Positions 26,034 to 38,730 of a DNA stretch of 64,000 nucleotides are shown here, piece by piece (the first letter of the stretch is position 1; each line of letters begins with the position of its first letter). The stretch spans positions 18,482,876 through 18,546,875 of the forward strand of contig NC_092567.1 in assembly GCF_037975245.1 (NCBI RefSeq), written 5' to 3'. This DNA comes from Apostichopus japonicus. Taxonomy: Eukaryota > Echinodermata > Holothuroidea > Aspidochirotida > Stichopodidae. A program made the position numbers and the translations under genes. Under the pieces are notes generated by a model, which did no database searches, had not been told where the DNA came from, and worked only from the letters and a program-made list of their open reading frames with translations.

Positions 26034-26690
26034 CTGACCTGCAGTGTAAGTAACTAGCCATTCGGCTTCTCCCACATACATACGTTGCTGCTTGGCATTG
26101 TAAACTAACTGCCTTCCAGGCCTATCTTTAAAACTGATAAACCTATCTATTTGCCGTCGAGTTTCAATTAACCGCCCGTACTTTGCAAAGTTGGTGGTAC
26201 CCTTCAATGGTCCTGGTTTCACATCCCCTTCCCCCCTTGTAATTATTCTAAGCTTTTAAATGAATCATTGGCATCTGTAACCCACACATCCCCTCCTCCA
26301 AATTTATAAGCTAATCAAACTCTAATCAAGCGACGTACAATAAATTCCTGAGAAGATGGCTAAGGCTCTCAAGGTATGTGACGGTAGCTGAATATTCATC
26401 TGCATTAACCAAAACCGTTCGGCAGATAAAGGTCATTTCTGGTAATAAAAAATTTAACCAAACTGTTGCTTATTGGAAGCTCAGTAACTGGGAAGAGTCA
26501 ATTGTAATTTTCACCTGTGCACAGTAATACATGTAATAAAATATTGGAAATTTCATGGCACTATTTAGTATTATTCACGTTACACCCAATTCAACTTGAC
26601 CCGACATCGAAAATGGGATAGTCAATTGACCGGAGTGAGTGTGCTAGGAGGACTGTCGATCCAGATTTAATCACTTTTACATCACATTGA

Positions 26691-26740
26691 CACCGATGGA
26701 CACCAATGGACACCGATGGACACCGATGGACACCAATGGT
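26691..26740. repeat. Five 10-bp tandem units (CACCrATGGA)
   Basis: Five consecutive 10-bp units with a G/A alternation at position 5 and one terminal change. No function evident. Confidence 0.8.
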
Positions 26741-27158
26741 CAGTCTTCTGGACTTATCTTCCAATAGACAATTCTTCAGGTCTACGTCAGCCAAATGGAC
26801 TGTCTTCTGATATGTATCGTACAACAATTTTGGAAGTCGAATAATTTCGTCCCAGGACTTCCGACTACTTGCGGTCCTGAGTACAGAGTACCAGTGTCTG
26901 AGTAGTGCTTCTAGGATCCAATTACAACAGTACCAGTATTAGCGGAGAGTAATACAATAGAATGCCGATAGTATAAGAACATTATGCGGCTTCCTGATGT
27001 AACGTCAGTATCAAATAACTAGCTTTTTATGTGAGTACTCGTAAAGTACTCGTCCCGAGCGAGCGACAAGTACTTTAAACTGATTACAAGTACTAGCACT
27101 GTACCATCCGAGTACTTTTCGTCGAGTGCCAGTAGGCCTTACGAGGACTCTCAAACAA

Positions 27159-27396
27159 GGTACTCGAGTATTACTGGAGTACAGAGGAGTTCTCGAGTTC
27201 TGCTATTCTGTCATACGATAGACGATGCGACGGGTCTGTGTCAAGCAATGGACGGTCTTTTGGCGTGTATCATCAATAAAAAAACTTCTTTAGGTCCTAG
27301 TGAACCTTTAAACAGCACAAACACAAAATTATCTACCCGATGACAGAATAGCAGTACTCGAAAAGTACCCTGTACTCTAGTAGTCCTCAGGTACTC
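27159..27396. repeat. Foldback rich in GAGTACT motifs
   Basis: The arm ending TCTGCTATTCTGTCA at 27213 is inverted from 27341 (TGACAGAATAGCAGTACTC). The innermost 19 bp differ at one base, and similarity at roughly 70-75% extends about 55 bp outward. Both arms, and sequence left of them from about 27033, repeat GAGTACT/AGTACTCG. It ends about 80 bp past the stop codon of the membrane-protein gene. Confidence 0.6.
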
Positions 27397-27475
27397 AAAC
27401 AGTACTTCATCCAAAAGACAAAGTTTGGTGGAAGATCCAGAGAGGCATTAGAGACTGATTGATTTCATAGATTGA

Positions 27476-30400
27476 TCAAACTTCTTCAACATCCATTCTT
27501 TTATTGCTGTTCCAATTGACTTCAACTAACCTAATCGCCCTTAGCAACATTGCACAAGGGGTGCACAGAGCTGTGAGTGTATCCCTTAAGGGTAAACTGA
27601 TAGTCCTACAGGCTACACAGCAGTTGTAGCTAAAAGCAGCGACCGGCTGACAGATGCTGTTAAAACAGGACGTGAGAAACGGCTTGAGGAGGAAATCCCC
27701 GGCGATCACCACGACGCCGACCAGACACGCGCCGATTATCCGGAAAGTTAAAAATCGCAGGAATTCCAAGAACAGTATCACAAAGAAATCTGCGACAATG
27801 CGAAGGGTACTGAAGACTTCTGAAATGCAGCGACGGACTAATTTTTCCGATCTACAGATTCAAAAACAAGACCGTGAAAATAAAATAAAATTGTATTGAC
27901 TTTGAAGGATTATTAAGACGGCTGGTCTTTTTTGCATGTCTATTTTTCTCTCAACATCGCATAAGGGTGACCAGAAATATATGCGTCTCCTTGTTGCGTT
28001 TATGATCATGTCTTATGTTGAAAATCTTCAAAAAAGGTTTTTGCATTTAAAAGTAAAGACCCCCATCAGCCTTTGGACTTCTACACTCATTCTTCCCAAC
28101 CTATTGCACATTGACTGAAAATTTAGTAAACGACAGCCCAAACAAAATGTCAAGCACAGTTAAAAATACTTCTACGAGCAGGTTCTTACAGTATTCCGTA
28201 CGATCATCTACAGTTAGGGCCAGCACTAGATTAACACCCACTGTCACCCCAAAAGGACCATATACTTGGTCCTGCCACCCCTCCCTCCCCCTCCCTCCCT
28301 CCTTATTAAGTTTTGCAGGTACAACCAGCAAGAGATATTTATGATATCTTGTCTGGAAGCATTCACAGAGGCTCCTTGATCTTGGGGGTCCCTCTGACAT
28401 TGATGGCCCTAGACACTGGGGCCCATCTGCCTATTAGAAGATCCACCACACAGTGCAAAGTGGCTGAACCACACAGAAGCTTAAACATCTCACAGTAGCC
28501 TAGTACATTTCATATTGTGTACTATGTCATTGAGTCCACCAGAGAAGCAAATTCGGGTAATAAAATGTAGGCACTATCGCAATGCAAAAAAATGGTCAAG
28601 TTGCAATACGAGTCCTAGGATGTATATAGCGATGGTTTACACAGGAAACAGTATTTTATAAAAGTCAAATCAAAATTCAGAATCCTCAAAAGTGTTACAC
28701 AATATTTGAATAAATAATTTCCTTAGAATTTCACTAAAGTATATATGCAACCTTATTATTCTATTTCCCATTTTTTGGAGGGGGGTTTCTGGACAACATC
28801 CACTCTCATAAGGTAAGATTATCAACAATTGACTGTTTTTCTGAAATCAAATTAGCATGGATTACTTACTTGTCAGCAACATTGCTCATGTAAACCTCAT
28901 TTTGACCGTTTCGGGTATCAAAATATCGGGTACTTCCTTGATGAAAATGATAGATGTACCTAGAGAAATAATAAAAACAAATTGAGCATAGCAGAGGGGT
29001 AATAAAACCTGTTACAGGATGTTACTGTCTGGAGTTTGCAAACTCTGCAGACAGACATTCTTTCTATTACTTACAATATTTTTGTTCACAGATTACCTCT
29101 TTTAGTTGATTTACAAGTCCATTCATAAGAAACACTTCTTCTTGACCTTTGACCTCCACAGAAAGCAAATAGTGATCTTTTACTGGGTAAGGTGGATCCG
29201 TATGCAAAGTATAAAGTTCTTCCATCATGTACTTTTTCATATGTCATGTCTACAATTAAAGGTATGTTGTATTGGCCCCAAATATGCTAGATATTCAAAT
29301 ATGGTCACCTTTGGTCAAAACTCTTGAACTGTTTCTATTACAACCTTTGAGGAAATTTTCCTCACTTAGACATTCAGTCATCTTGCGTGTTCCTTTAAAA
29401 TGTCTGCCAACAATTTGGAGAGTAAAGACCTCCAGGAAAGTACTTTTTGAGAACTTCTGGCAATTATAGTGTGCTATAATTTGGGGCCTATACTGACTAC
29501 CTTTAAAGGGTGTGAAGACTCGCGCAAAAAGAAACGTCTAATGCCGGTAATTTGACCTAGTTTCGAATGAGGTGTAACAGAAGTGTTAAACACCACCATC
29601 GATCACAGAAAATACAAACATAGCTTGCTACCGTCCGTAATAAGACACTAGTGTACAGTCAGTACATACAGCTGCGGTCAATATCCACAGCACAGTATAC
29701 AAACGATACATCTCAGGTCCAGCTAAAGGTTCAATTAAAGTATCACGTTTCATTACTGTCTACATTTTGTAGCGACACTAACAAAACGTCACTTGCAAGC
29801 AACAGAAAATTAACTTTTTCAGATGGCCGCACGCGGTTTGGGCCGATTCTTCAGTGCCTTTAAATCAAGGTGTCACATGGGCATACACATACGCACACCA
29901 TTACAGTCACACAGTTTTCACTTTTGCGTTTTACCAAAGGGATAAAAACGGAATAGTTAAATCTCACCTTGCATCTTTGGTTTCTTTTCTCATCAACGCT
30001 TCTTCTACCGTCTCGTTACGGGACGGATCCTGGTCCTCCACCACCGAGAAGTCTTTTTCCTCGTTGTATAAGACAGAGGCGTCGTAGTCGCCAGAATTGG
30101 CTATCAGGTGTTGCTGCGATACATTCATGGCATTGTTAATGTTTCCTTTGTTACTTCCAGACGTCGTCTTCTTTTTTCTCAACGACCACTTTGATTTGTG
30201 TTTGTCGCCCTCTTTTTTAGCCTCTCCTCTTCCTCCTCCATGACTGGAAGCTAATTTCGTGTAATAATAATTACAATAATAAATGAGACTTATATAGTGC
30301 CAAATCAGTAAACAAACGTCACTGCTCAAGGCACTTTACAAAGAAAGTAAATTAAATAACAAAAGAACAAGTGACAAAATGGGTCTTAAGTAGACCCATT

Positions 30401-33400
30401 TACAAGCAAAGAAATTTAAAAAAAATCGATAAAGAGAGTACTACTAATTTTAAAACGTTTACCAAACATTTTGTTTTTTGTGATGATGGAGGAAGTTTTG
30501 AACTTTCGAGCTAAAAATTACCAAGTCAGTCTTGCATATATTTAAGACTACATTCCAGTACAGGTAAAACTTAAAAGGTTTTAAATTCTCATGGCAGACG
30601 AGAGGAATGCTAGAAACATCAATTTCGATATTTTCGACGCTAATGTGTTGTACAGCTGATAGCATATAACCTATTAAGAAGTCCTGGCTAAACCCAGCTC
30701 TGTTTCACCAGGAATTGGATAAAAGTGCATTGTCTGTGACTTCATCACCATGACAACGATGGGCGTTCTTCAAAAGCATCAACTTTCCTATTGAAACAGG
30801 AATTTATTGATAAATATTTAATTTATGAAAAATTTATTCATCCTGGAAATGTGATACATATCTGGAATGTCTGCTTAGCCGTCAATGTTTATCTATATTT
30901 AACCATGATGCAACCTCTTTTGAAAAAAATATTATTTCTTCTTTGTTTAAATGATTAAAATATTATAAATTAAAACAAAGACAATTTCAGCTCAACTTTC
31001 ACAACAATGGCATCATTTAATCCAGCTGCTCTAGCCAGATGCCTTCACAAAATTTGAAGGGAGAAAATGATATCTTTGTGATACAAAAAAACTATGAGGA
31101 TTATGCATGTGACTTTTATCTAGAGACACAGAAATTTTCCAACAATTTTGACAGGCTGTAAAACTTCAGTCTCGGAATATCCCATTGTGGGTATCACCTC
31201 TCATGCGACTTGCTGTACTTTCTACAAAATGCGTTCACCAACAATTTGAACATCAAAATGATTTATACTAACATTGCCATCAGAAGTGGGTCATCTCTGA
31301 GATACAGTGTTAAAATTATCATTACTGCTGCAGAGTAAGAACACAGTACTTTGCAAAGATCTAGCCATACCAAGATATATAACAGTCTATTGTTCTATTC
31401 TATTGTTCTATTCCATTGTACTTGTTACCTATTGTTTCTTTTCCTTGGTCTTCCATTGTTCCTCCTAGCTCCTCCATGATGATTCTCTCATCCTCGTCAC
31501 TCACATCCCATGATCCTCTCCTTTCTATGGGTATTTAGAAGAAGAAAATATGTATTTATATCAATATATGTAAATATATTCAAAACAATTATTGAACTTA
31601 ATTTTATAGTATTGCTGAAGGTGCTTCAATATCAGTTTCCATTGGTGAACCCTGATGATCCTTACTTGTAGTTTATGTAACACTGTATCTGATTGGCTAA
31701 CATACAGGGCAGCCTAAGTTTTTAACATATCGAGCACCAGTCTTTGGAAACTGAATGTATTCTTACTCTCAAAAGAACTTGCAGTTTATGTAACACTGTA
31801 TCTGATTGGTTAATATACAGAGCAGCCTGAGTTTTAAACAAATTGAGCATCAGTCTTTGGAAACTCAATGTATTCTCTTTTTCCAAAGAACTTGTAGTTT
31901 ATGTAACACTGTATCTGACTGGTTAATTTACAGAGCAGCCTGAGTTTTTAACAAATTAAGCATCGGTCTTTGAAAACTGAATGTTTTCTCACTTTCCAAA
32001 GAAGAAAGTTGTTTGCAGTATTTATCTTTTTGTTCAAAAATGCACATCAATTTTCAAATCTAATGATTTACAGCCAAGGAATATTTTCCTTCTTTCTTTT
32101 TGACTTGGTGTTGCACTGTAGGTGATGGCGCTATTTCAAAATACAGAGAAGCTAAATCATGCTCCCTACATAATGTTTAACCACCTAGTTATTGGCTTTT
32201 CGTGACATGTTTATTACATTTGTCACATTTGTAAACCTAGTTAGTACGATAACTTCAAAACCGCCCAGTGTATTTCCTCTAGTTTTGCCCCACGGAAGAA
32301 ACATTTCAGTTTAGAATGAGACTCAATGGCCACACTCTCATCTTCACGACTCTGTTTCCATGACATGAAAGTGTTGAAAATTATTCATTTCTAGTTGAAA
32401 AGGTAGTGATATGTCACAAAGAAAGTCCTTACACATGAACGAAAACCTGTTTCCGTTTTTTTACTAATATTATTATTATTATTACACACTGTAGTAAAAC
32501 ATAGGAATTTATGAAAAACATTGACTTACATGCATTTATTGACATACACATATTACATTAATGTATCATTCCTTGCGACATTAGTCATTATACTTAAAGA
32601 TCATTACACAGACAGTATGAACATTACTCTCACAATATCCGTCATTACACTCATGCCTCACTCATCACAAATCATTACGTGCAGAGTACCACTACCTATA
32701 CATATACCAGTGGCGGGAACATGATTTCAATGTTCACAGTGGGGGTGGGGTGGGGTGGGGTGTTGGAGGGTGGTGGCAAATTCTAAATTTCCCTTGACTG
32801 ATTTGGGTAGGACAGGAATCTTCATGGAAAGGCCAGAGGACAATCAGGGAATTTATAAAGTAAAGGTGTTCCCCGGTGGTTGTTAAAGCTGACTCCCATG
32901 AAGGTGAGGGGGAATGTGGGGGTCCTCCCCAGAAAAAGAAACTTAAAGTTTAGAGGTCAAATGGGGGCATTACAAAGCATATTTAGATTATAAATTAGGT
33001 CTATAATTAGGTTTATATGCAAAACTTTTGTGCTAATAAATACTTGTGAAGTTTTGTGTGTGGTTTAAAAGGTGGGTCCACACCCGTAGGGCGTGGTCTA
33101 ATTCTTCCTAACGGAATGTAAAATAAAAAATCCCCAGACTGAGCCATTTTACCACCTACTAATGATGGGAGGTGGGGGTGAGTGGGAAGGGATGGTTATT
33201 GTAACTTGTCATTCAGCCTCTGAAGAAGATCCTGCTAGAATCGAAACGTCAGGCCCTCTTAATACTTTTACACACAGTAACATGCATTCATGTGTCACTC
33301 ATTCATGTACCACTACTGACCGTACATAAATCACGCATTGGACTACCGCTCACATCATTTCCCACTCTCTCTTACTTTGCCTCGGAGAACCCTCTGGAAT

Positions 33401-36400
33401 ATCGTAATTATTGCCTTTCCTCGATTGGCCGGGTCGTAGATCTGCAGGGGATCCTCTGTTGGCATCTGTTAGGTAAAGAGATGAACAAAAATGTATTACA
33501 AATCTAAGAAAGGGAGTGACTTAAATGTTCGGAATCTTGACAAGGACTCATCTAGAGTTTAGATGCAGGAAGGAAACAAGATTGACTTTTATACGTGGCA
33601 AACCAGCGAGGCTTATGAAATTTGTCATCTCTTAAGAAAAATTCCTGAAAATATGATGCTTCTTTTGTAAAAAAAAACTTTTCCACTTGTGAAACGGTGA
33701 TTTCACCCATGTTTTGCATGCCAATTTGTCATGCCATAGCGAATAAGCTATTGCTACTGAAAGTAAGCCAACCATGTTCTATTTCAATGTAACTTCAGCA
33801 ACAAAAACGTTATAATACATACTCTCATGACTTGTTGGACTTTCAACGCAATGTTTTTACACAAATGACCAGGAAGAGAAGGGACATCTGCTCTTTGTAA
33901 ACAATCGATAACTTCTTAAAAGCCCAAACTTCTTCCATATTCGTTTTTGAAAGTAAAAAGCACTACAACTTGCAAACATTTATCTTCCTGAAAGATGTTG
34001 CCTTGACAAGACAATAAATTTGCTGACAACTGTGTCATGGGGAGGGAGCTCGGAGGGGGAGTGGGATGGTGGCGGGGGGGGGGGGGGGGGGGGGGTAGAG
34101 GGGGGTAGAGGGGGGGGCGAGGGGCGTAGACTCAGCCAAATGAGAGCATTGTTTGGGAGGTAGAGAATGCAGGTAATGCAAGGGGGCATATCAGGTGCCA
34201 TGACGAGGGCGAGCACAAATCCATGTTAGCATGGCATCTAGGGGACCACTATAGGGTCCCCAGTGGGGGCAAAGTAAAGCTCTACAGTTTTATTCATTTC
34301 CAGAAATTAGCAAAACTTTGCAGCTTGATGTAAGTAATTAAAAACAAAGAGTTGTCTATTGTCCTGACTAATTTTCATGGCAAATCTCTTTAGGGTGAAC
34401 CAGGGGGGCAAAAAACATCTGGGTACAATGTGACCCCCATGAATGCCCCACCACATTCTTGGTTATGCAACTGATTGGCAAGACTGGAAGAAAGCTATTA
34501 AGCCAAGATAAAGGTTAACAGCTGAGACTGATGTTGTCGTGTCAAGACAGATATTGACTTGGCGAAACAGCAAGGTTGCATTTTTACAAAACTGAAAGGT
34601 GTTTATATACTTAACACATTGAGACAGAAACGTGTTAACACGAGGTGGTGGGAAAGAAATTCATGTGGCAAGACAAACGAGATGGTTGCATGGTGTGGTA
34701 AAGTTTGTTCATGTTTGACACTTATTTGGCAATGAAGTCTGTCATTTACTCTGCCAATAAAGAACAGTTTGGAGGACAAACTAGAAGGTGACTACAGAAA
34801 TGTGTCATTTTAAAAAAAAAAAAATTCAAAAGCCCAAATTTTTTTGGGTTTTTATTTTTGTTCTTGACAGTAAACATAATAAACTTAATTTTGAGCAGTG
34901 AACAGCTCTCTAAACCTTGCTGAAAAATGTTGACATGACGAGACCATAAGTTTGTTGGCAACTGTGGCATCGCCAGACATTACCGTGCCAATTTGCAGCC
35001 CTTTTCAATGGCCCTCCGTCCCACCCCACCCCATGCCACCATCTACCCTACCTCATCAAACACCAACTCCTCATTAATCACTTTATGTAAATATCTTTTG
35101 TTTTTTCGTACCCCCCTCCATCACTCCTCCTCTCATAGCTCTCTTCCACCTTTTTTTTTCCACACCTTTCTGTCTTTGTCCTTCTCCAGTTTATTCCCTA
35201 CCCCCTTCCCTTAATCCTCTCTTTGTCCCTCCACTGTTTATCTCCTACCTCTCCTCTTGCCCTGTTGGTTTCTTTCTTTCTTCTCTCCATCCCTTGTTGT
35301 CTACTAATCCCCTTACAAGATCTATCTCTTTGTGTTCACCATGCTCATTAACCTGTCTGTATTCTGTGCGTGTTTTTGTCCCTTCTGTTACTGTTACTTG
35401 TCATTTAGCCTTTGAAGAAGATCCTGCTAGGATCGAAACGTCAGGCCAACTTACTTTTAAATGTTTTTTCGTACCCTAAGGATGCTTACCACTAGCTCCG
35501 AGAGCGCTGCTAAAGTCGTACGGAGGGTTGTCGTCATCCTTTAACTTTCTGCTGCCTCTGCTCTCGACGTCTCGAGTTCTCTCTACTGAGTCGTCCGCAT
35601 GGCGATCTACGAATGAATTGACTCCTTTCCTCATGTTAGATCTGAGGAGAACAGAAAAGATGTCAATGAAACTCCTCAACTAGAAAAACTTTGCAAACTT
35701 CTTGCATCTTATGATTAGGAGTAAACAGTGACTTCATTGAAAGCAACTTAACAAGCAAATGAACTTAAAATGCCTCCAATCCCCGACCACCACCCACTGC
35801 AAGGAAAGTGAAAGGCTTAACGATTTTCAATTAATGCAAGAATAAAAACAAAATCCATTTGACTACTGTGTGTCACATCTCTCCCCCCCCACTTAGCTTT
35901 CTCTCTTCCCCACCCTTCCCCTTCCCTTTCTTCAACTAATCATTAATATTTGACAGTTTGCAGTCTTGTATATTTAAAGGACAAGGTCTTCTTGAAACAA
36001 GAGCTAATGCCTGGTCACTGGTAACTTGTCACACACACAAACACCAGTGTGCACAATTCAAATGGTTGCTCCCAGGATACTACAGCATGCAACAACTGTT
36101 TGTCCTTGGAGAGACTTCCCAAATGACGCTGTGTGGCCACACAGCGGTGCAAAGCAACTATATTTTCAAGTAAGCTCACAAGGTCCTCCCCATTTGTACA
36201 TCTGAGTGAAGAGAGGCTGTGGCAGCCATGCCCATGGACCCTTCGTAATGATACAGCCAGGACTCACACCTGCAATTCATAGATCGCGGAAAGGCCAACT
36301 GACCTAGGCATTTGACCACAGAGCTTTCCCATACATGCAGATCATTCCTCTGTTACTGATCCTTTTATATTTATTTTCGTTGTATATAGTAATAACACTG

Positions 36401-37654
36401 TGGTGGTTCATAAAAAGCCAGCCTTTAGCAAGCTTCCATTGAACCTTCAAGGAAACACAAATCCAACTAATCATCCTTTAAGCTTATAAATTATAGAGAT
36501 TTCTCTTTTCATGTTTTTAAGGTGGAATTTTGACAGTTTCGATAACTGACACCGATGCCATGATAATAGACGGAATTTTTTAATAATCAAAGAATATTAG
36601 TTAACAACTTCACATGCAGTCCAGGAATAATATTCTAAAATGAATTTATTTCAGATAAACATATGTACATCATATACATCATGTATTGACATGAGAGAAC
36701 TATTTAATAGTAAAATGAAGAAGAATTTACCCTGAGGAGCTAACGTCTGTTGCTTTGGACGGTGCGCCCCTTGATCGCTCTTGCTGCTTCTTCGGGGTTG
36801 ATGTTGAAGTTCTTTTCTTGGGCTTTTTGTCTGCAAAGTTGACAGAAATTTACACACTGTAATTAATATAGATATGAAAACGGACAAGCAATAAAACTTC
36901 AGGGACCATGACACAGGTTCGATATGGGAGGGGGGGGGGGCTGGATGGGGTCGAAGTTACTCCGAGCCAGACCTATGTTTATTTGGCACCAATTCTGTAT
37001 GAAAATGGTTACTGTGAAGATTATTGGAAGAGGTCATGGCCGCAAATCCACGAATTTGGGGCCCTGAGGTTACGTTCTGTTATGTTCTTTGCCGACTGGC
37101 ATCATCTGTTTAATCTGATAAACTTACTTCCCAACAACAAAATACTTGTCAACAATATAACCCAAACAAATACAGGATTGACTTCAGGTTTGCTGATTTT
37201 CATGCAGCCTCTTTAAGATTGTTTCACTTTCAAATCTGGCCGGTGGACTAAAAATGCTTTCGCCAACCTTATTGAATGATTCTTTTATCACTATAAACAT
37301 ATTTAACTTAATTTAAATTAAAATAGAGAGATAAACTTGGGAAGCTTCTGCTTATCGACTGTAAAACGTCTGTGTAGGAAAACGCATGTGTAAAAGTTAC
37401 AGAGCTTAAAGATTTGATCCTAGAAGTAAACTAGAGTTTTGAAGTACCTACTCTTTTAAAATTTTTAAAAAAAAATTTTCTTTTGCACAAATACCTTGTA
37501 AAGTAGACCTGCGATCTTTCTGCGATCTCGTCGACCGAGTGCTGATCTCTTCCCCTGAGCTGACATTGTTCACTGTTTCCTCTGGTTCAGAACTATCCCA
37601 ATTACTTACAGAGTCGGGTGACTGGGCTCTAGATTTCTTCTGCTGTGCAGCAAT
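27476..37654 (-). CDS. Unidentified cysteine-rich membrane protein, 3' exons (5' end not found)
   Basis: I do not recognise the family. Eight exons, in transcript order: 37495-37654, 36731-36830, 35490-35641, 33376-33465, 31429-31524, 29968-30250, 28870-28959 and 27476-27851. All have GT-AG boundaries and every junction phase agrees, giving 447 residues to the stop. Residues about 1-200 are Ser/Lys/Arg-rich and probably disordered (for example TSTSTPKKQQERSRG). An acidic stretch with WDVSDEDERIIMEEL follows, then a polar region with FSVVEDQDP. The last 155 residues look like the conserved part: YIYHFHQGSTRYF, then two hydrophobic segments (around VADFFVILFLEFL and IIGACLVGVVVIAGDFLL), then a Cys-rich tail (nine Cys in the last exon) with CQPVAAFSYNCC. 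Topology is uncertain. Upstream exons are missing or unrecognised. Confidence 0.7.
29260..29502. mobile_element. TTAA-flanked nonautonomous element, copy 2
   Basis: 243 bp with TTAA at 29256-29259 and 29503-29506. Termini AGGTATGTTGTATTGGCCCC and, inverted, AGGTAGTCAGTATAGGCCCC. It lies in an intron of the membrane-protein gene and belongs with the copies at 18495, 38521 and 54141. Confidence 0.8.
31665..32003. repeat. Three tandem copies of a 113-bp unit
   Basis: Units begin CTTGyAGTTTATGTAACACT at 31665, 31778 and 31891. Each also contains CAGyCTkwGTTTTwAACA and GTCTTTG blocks. The array lies in an intron of the membrane-protein gene. Confidence 0.85.
33216..33254 (+). ncRNA. Hammerhead-ribozyme-like motif, copy 1
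   Basis: Order and spacing match a type I hammerhead: GCCT (stem I 5'), CTGAAGA (CUGANGA core), GATCC-TGCTA-GAATC (stem II, one mismatch), GAAA core, C, GTC (cleavage triplet), AGGC (stem I 3', pairs with GCCT). Stem III would be only A-U plus C-G with no loop, so activity, if any, would need dimers. Hammerheads with very short stem III are known in metazoan Penelope-like elements and retrozymes. The motif lies antisense in an intron of the membrane-protein gene. Self-cleavage is not shown. Confidence 0.4.
34074..34095. repeat. G22 homopolymer, longest of many G/C runs
   Basis: Twenty-two consecutive G, followed by further G-rich GGGGGTAGAG units to about 34130. Comparable runs occur at 6794-6809, 12376-12390, 18017-18034, 49809-49826 (C) and 59543-59558. 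Confidence 0.85.
35408..35446 (+). other. Hammerhead-like motif, copy 2 (core mutated)
   Basis: Shares TTACTTGTCATTyAGCCT and the following motif with the copy at 33216. Stem II is perfect here (GATCC-TGCTA-GGATC), but the core CTGA reads TTGA, which should abolish cleavage. It ends about 45 nt from an exon of the membrane-protein gene, on the opposite strand. Confidence 0.35.
36190..36330 (-). other. Possible tRNA-derived SINE remnant
   Basis: On the minus strand CTAGGTCAGTTGGCC resembles an A box and GGTGTGAGTCCTGG a degenerate B box at tRNA-like spacing. No tail or target duplication was identified. Confidence 0.25.
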
Positions 37655-38516
37655 CTGTAACTCGCAAAAGGGGGAAATGTACCTTACATTTAATACAGGT
37701 TAAATAATAAAGGTTGGGCCTATTACCTGGTGGAATATGGAGCCACGCTATGATCAATATACATCCTGCTGCTGGGTGAATTTATAAGAAAATGTATCGT
37801 GTTATGCCTTGCAAGAGATGTTGCATGTCCTCACTATTTGTCCGGCTGTCAGGTAAAAAGAAACTTTGTTTCACCCAGCAGAAGAAGCTGTGCTCTTGCT
37901 TTTTGTCTTATTTTCGCCCAGCAGCTTAACAAAGATAGGGTTACCATATTTCTTTGGTTGTGCAACTCTGAGTCCTTAGTTTAACCATGCATCCCAACCA
38001 ACATTACACTCAATGTAAGAAATAATACTGAAGAAATAATATCACGAATTGGAGCTCTACATCAACGATAGTGTTAACTAGTACCTGATGTTAGAATGTA
38101 GCCCAAGCGTGTGGGGCTAATATAGCTATCCATCTGTCATGCTTCTGAAACGGTCACGATATTGATGCATGCTACAGTACATGTGTACTTGTAATAAATT
38201 TACGTATTGTCAAACACGTTCAGCGAAATATTTTAACATCACAAAGACCTTTAGAAAGTTGGGACAAGTTAGTTTTCTGGTGAAACGATACATTATTCAT
38301 TGCATCATAAATGATCAGGATGTATTGTTATGTCTAAACAAAGATGGAATCACATATTGGAAATTATATGCATTGTAGGCAATTGTGTAATTTAAACCTG
38401 TCATAAATGAGAACTCCCATATGGATTCGGTGATAGTAAGCAGAGATTAACCGTGTAGATGTGTTTCCAGGGGTAAGAAGTATACAATTAAATACTAACT
38501 GCTGCCCCATTCTTCC
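37655..38516. other. No exon recognised
   Basis: Upstream exons of the membrane-protein gene would be expected here or further right, but I could not identify any. A short inverted repeat (CTGCTGGGTGAA near 37770, TTCACCCAGCAG near 37871) suggests a small decayed foldback element. Confidence 0.4.
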
Positions 38517-38730
38517 TTTAAAGGTCTGCTGTATAGATCCCAACTATAGCATGCTATCATGCAAAAGTTTCTTGAGATTACGTAATTGACCTGCCTTGGT
38601 CGTAAAAGGACCTCTTTTTACCAATTATTCTGCAACGCCGGCCACATATTTTTTTCTTGTATGAGGGTCTTTGTGTGAACACTGTATGATTAACTACACT
38701 GTAGACATGAACATATTGCTTTCTAGTCAC

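Larger units (their letters stand above)
16475..27475. other. Gene-poor intergenic region with transposon debris
   Basis: I find no exon chain on either strand across about 11 kb. Supported contents are listed separately: a TTAA-flanked element (18495-18840), a tRNA-like remnant (19224-19291), a LINE 3' fragment (23985-24112), a hAT-like left end (24964-25080), direct repeats (25468-25750), an inverted repeat (25974-26033), a 10-bp tandem array (26691-26740) and a foldback (27159-27396). A possible tiny first exon (ATG at 26356, donor GTATGT at 26374) could not be linked to anything. Confidence 0.5.

Noticed and set aside
25866-26222. 118-codon minus-strand frame
   Set aside because: It spans an inverted repeat with a poly(T) run and a tRNA-like head; better explained as SINE-type sequence.
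26356-26373. ATGGCTAAGGCTCTCAAG followed by GTATGT, a possible first coding exon
   Set aside because: Six codons only, with no second exon found on the plus strand; cannot be supported.
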